Source of the DNA: an uncultured Bacteroides sp.
Lineage (GTDB): Bacteria > Bacteroidota > Bacteroidia > Bacteroidales > Bacteroidaceae
DNA length: 8,460 nucleotides
Direction: 5' to 3'
NCBI GenBank assembly: GCA_900766195.1
Contig: CAAFUN010000165.1
Coordinates: 1 to 8,460 of the forward strand
A model generated the notes under the pieces. It was not told the origin of the DNA. It ran no database searches and worked only from the letters and a program-made list of their open reading frames with translations. The stretch's first letter is position 1. The number at the start of each line of letters is the position of its first letter. Shown here piece after piece: positions 6,564 to 8,460 of this stretch. The translations under genes and the position numbers were made by a program.

Positions 6564-7778
6564 CTATTTTAATTTATTCAAATGATAGACCCAACTCACT
6601 CCAGGGTCAATTTCAAGTCCTTTCTTTACAGTATTGGAAGCAGGATCATATTGATAGACAAACCATCTCGCATCACTCGTTTCAAAAACGTCATAAAGCT
6701 TGCCGTCTTCAACGAAATTCATGGTTGTCTTAGGTTCTGCTCCACCGGTAAGGATTCGAAGGTCTGCTTCGACTCTCTTCTCTCCCGGGTCTATGATATA
6801 TGGACTGATATAAACTTTATTATTAGCTAACACTTGTATTTGTGAAGAAGAATTTTTAAAAATATTATAATCCTTCAAATTAAAGAAGTAGCTCTTATCA
6901 ATTTCCGATTCTCCACTCTTTATTCTTATAAGTCCATACTCTCCTTTTAAAGTCTTCGTTAAAAGATACAGATTTCCATTTCCATCTAAAAAGCTCGGAT
7001 CACTTATTTGCCAATGTCCTGCGACTTCGCCTCCTCTAGCATCTTTCAAGACCTTACCATTCTGCATACTGGGATAATCACAAACATAAATGAATGTAGA
7101 ATCTATTACATCATTATGATTGATTTCACTACTGAATTTATATCCGAAAAAGACTTTATCTTTACGGATAGTCATACTTGTAGGAATCATATATAACTCA
7201 TCCAAAGCTCCATTTGCTTGATAAACGGGATAATTCAAATAAGGTATTTCAGCGGTCAATTCCTTTTTAATCGTCATTGTTTTAGTATCCATGAAATAGA
7301 TAGGCTTTTCAAGCACTTTTTTTTCTGTATTGGTAGTTCCGCTGGTACACGTGAAAACCATTTGATCATCTGTACTGACATTAGTGGCTACCGTACTTAT
7401 ATGAAAAAAATAGCCAAATGCATAATTATTTGTTTCCTTAAACTGTCCATTGGAGGCAATCTGAAATTGACTGAAGCGTGAACCATCATTACACAAATAG
7501 TAATATCCTTTGTAATTATAAGCATAAACGCCATGATATGCAGCAGGCAAATACCCCGTAATATCAATACCTTTATTATTAGCTAAAGAAAGAAGAGTAT
7601 CTTTCATTAAATTGTCTACTGTCAGAATGAAAGAGCCATTTGTTGCCGTTACCCACAACGAATATTTTGTTGGAACTACAATTTCACTCTCTTTATTATC
7701 AGGACTATCACTACAAGAAGATAACCCGAATGCGATGAAAAATGAAATCATGAATGATAACAATACCTTTTTATTCAT
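6564..7778 (-). CDS. DUF4374 surface lipoprotein, XusB-like
   Basis: A complete 404-residue lipoprotein. The signal peptide (1-21) ends in the lipobox Leu-Ser-Ser-Cys22. The following segment SDSPDNKESE is rich in acidic residues, as in the export signal that sends Bacteroidota lipoproteins to the cell surface. The mature part is a series of short beta-rich repeats with turns such as DGNGNL (265-270), in keeping with the beta-propeller expected for DUF4374 proteins. Clear examples are HWQISDPSFLDGNGNLYLLT (255-274) and the C-terminal ARWFVYQYDP. XusB of B. thetaiotaomicron, which binds ferric enterobactin, has the same domain and the same neighbours. The gene follows the receptor gene by 63 AT-rich bases with no convincing promoter or terminator, and runs directly into the PepSY gene. 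DUF4374 has several paralogs per genome, so the ligand (enterobactin, another siderophore or heme) cannot be named from sequence. Confidence 0.87.
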   Translation of the reverse strand: MNKKVLLSFMISFFIAFGLSSCSDSPDNKESEIVVPTKYSLWVTATNGSFILTVDNLMKDTLLSLANNKGIDITGYLPAAYHGVYAYNYKGYYYLCNDGSRFSQFQIASNGQFKETNNYAFGYFFHISTVATNVSTDDQMVFTCTSGTTNTEKKVLEKPIYFMDTKTMTIKKELTAEIPYLNYPVYQANGALDELYMIPTSMTIRKDKVFFGYKFSSEINHNDVIDSTFIYVCDYPSMQNGKVLKDARGGEVAGHWQISDPSFLDGNGNLYLLTKTLKGEYGLIRIKSGESEIDKSYFFNLKDYNIFKNSSSQIQVLANNKVYISPYIIDPGEKRVEADLRILTGGAEPKTTMNFVEDGKLYDVFETSDARWFVYQYDPASNTVKKGLEIDPGVSWVYHLNKLK

Positions 7779-7841
7779 TTTATCTGTATTAATTGTTTAA
7801 AAATAAATTATATAACATGCAAAAACTTAATATACTTACTT

Positions 7842-8460
7842 CTAAAATATTGACATTCTATACTTTACATAAAAAGCTCTATCCGGTTTTTGCAACCGGA
7901 AATTATCATAGCAAAGTTCGTTAGTCAAATTTCTGACTTCAAAAGAAACATTGTATTTGTCTTTTTTCCAAGAATAGCCCAAAATAGCAGAATGAACGGT
8001 TTGCGAAGGAATAAAATCTTTACTCTGCTTTATCCCCAAACCTTCCCAACTCAAATAATACCAATGAACATATTGGAAGAGCCAAGTCAGTTCAATTCTA
8101 GTATCACGTCCTAACAAATTTTGTTTGGAAAGAGTCATGTTCACATTCCCATACAGCCAAGGCCTATTAGGAAGCTGATCTTTATACGTCAAGCTCACCT
8201 GAGAATTAGTTTCATCAGTATACTTCTTATTGTTGATGGCCTTATCATAGGTTCCATTAGCAGAAAGCTGTAAGAGATCTTTGTAGCCATATTTCACCTC
8301 CATCTCCAATCCATATAAATTCACCCCAGGTTCATTATAATACTGATATTGATCTTTACTTCCTTTTGATACAATTTTAGTGGAGATGTAGTTTGATGCC
8401 TTTCTATAAAACCCGGATACATCAAAATTCAAATAATGGACTTTATTTATAAATGCACTG
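7842..8460 (-). CDS. TonB-dependent outer-membrane receptor, C-terminal part (XusA-like)
   Basis: The C-terminal 205 residues of a TonB-dependent receptor; the gene continues beyond the right edge of the window. The frame is open to position 8460, and the residues encoded upstream of 8432 (ending Ile-Asn-Lys-Val-His-Tyr) continue the barrel, so the TTG at 8430-8432 is not a start. Typical last-strand motifs are visible: LNFDVSGFYRKASNYIS, then GLEMEVKYGY, and near the end FEVRNLTNELCYDNFRLQKP with the terminal YRMSIF. The C-terminal Phe is the usual signal for barrel insertion by the BAM complex. The alternating pattern of aromatic and polar residues fits beta strands of a 22-stranded barrel. 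The plug domain, TonB box and signal peptide are not in the window. Followed by DUF4374 and PepSY genes, it is the likely siderophore receptor XusA or a paralog; the substrate cannot be judged from this fragment. Confidence 0.9.
   Translation of the reverse strand, partial: SAFINKVHYLNFDVSGFYRKASNYISTKIVSKGSKDQYQYYNEPGVNLYGLEMEVKYGYKDLLQLSANGTYDKAINNKKYTDETNSQVSLTYKDQLPNRPWLYGNVNMTLSKQNLLGRDTRIELTWLFQYVHWYYLSWEGLGIKQSKDFIPSQTVHSAILGYSWKKDKYNVSFEVRNLTNELCYDNFRLQKPDRAFYVKYRMSIF

Noticed and set aside
6285..6830. Several plus-strand open frames of 67-82 codons opposite the PepSY and DUF4374 genes
   Set aside because: They overlap genes with clear family features on the other strand and encode no recognisable protein.
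8430..8432. TTG as start codon of a 196-residue protein
   Set aside because: The frame stays open to the window edge and the upstream residues continue the TonB receptor barrel, so this is an internal Leu codon.

Overview
The window looks like chromosomal DNA from a gut Bacteroidota, most likely Bacteroides or a close relative. The signs are AT-rich DNA, start codons without clear Shine-Dalgarno sequences, a TAnnTTTG-type -7 element, a large secreted multi-domain glycoside hydrolase, a DUF4374 lipoprotein with an acidic post-cysteine segment, and a TonB-dependent receptor ending in phenylalanine. The species cannot be fixed from sequence alone.

Left part, plus strand: a small, very acidic cytoplasmic protein of unknown function (55-501) lies behind a partial promoter at the window edge. 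A 154-base gap follows, holding a striking AT-rich 13-bp hairpin (584-613). Then comes a 1524-residue exported enzyme (656-5230). It combines a family GH31 alpha-glycosidase, a fibronectin type III module, an F5/8 type C (CBM32-like) sugar-binding module, a complete calcineurin-like metallophosphoesterase and a helical tail with an EF-hand-like loop. The GH31 motifs resemble my memory of the GH31 alpha-N-acetylgalactosaminidases better than ordinary alpha-glucosidases, so host O-glycans are the leading substrate guess. No SusC/SusD pair is present, so this is not a standard polysaccharide utilization locus within the window.

A GC-rich perfect inverted repeat (5240-5273) between the convergent transcription units should terminate both.

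Right part, minus strand, read from right to left: the C-terminal end of a TonB-dependent outer-membrane receptor (cut by the window edge), a DUF4374 surface lipoprotein, and a four-helix PepSY-associated membrane protein whose start lies 1 base after the lipoprotein stop. This order and domain set matches the xenosiderophore utilization system XusA-XusB-XusC of Bacteroides thetaiotaomicron. The likely job is capture of ferric catecholate siderophores at the surface, transport through the outer membrane, and handling or reduction of the iron at the inner membrane.

The two halves are separate transcription units. The most unusual element is the fusion of a glycosidase and a phosphoesterase in one secreted polypeptide.
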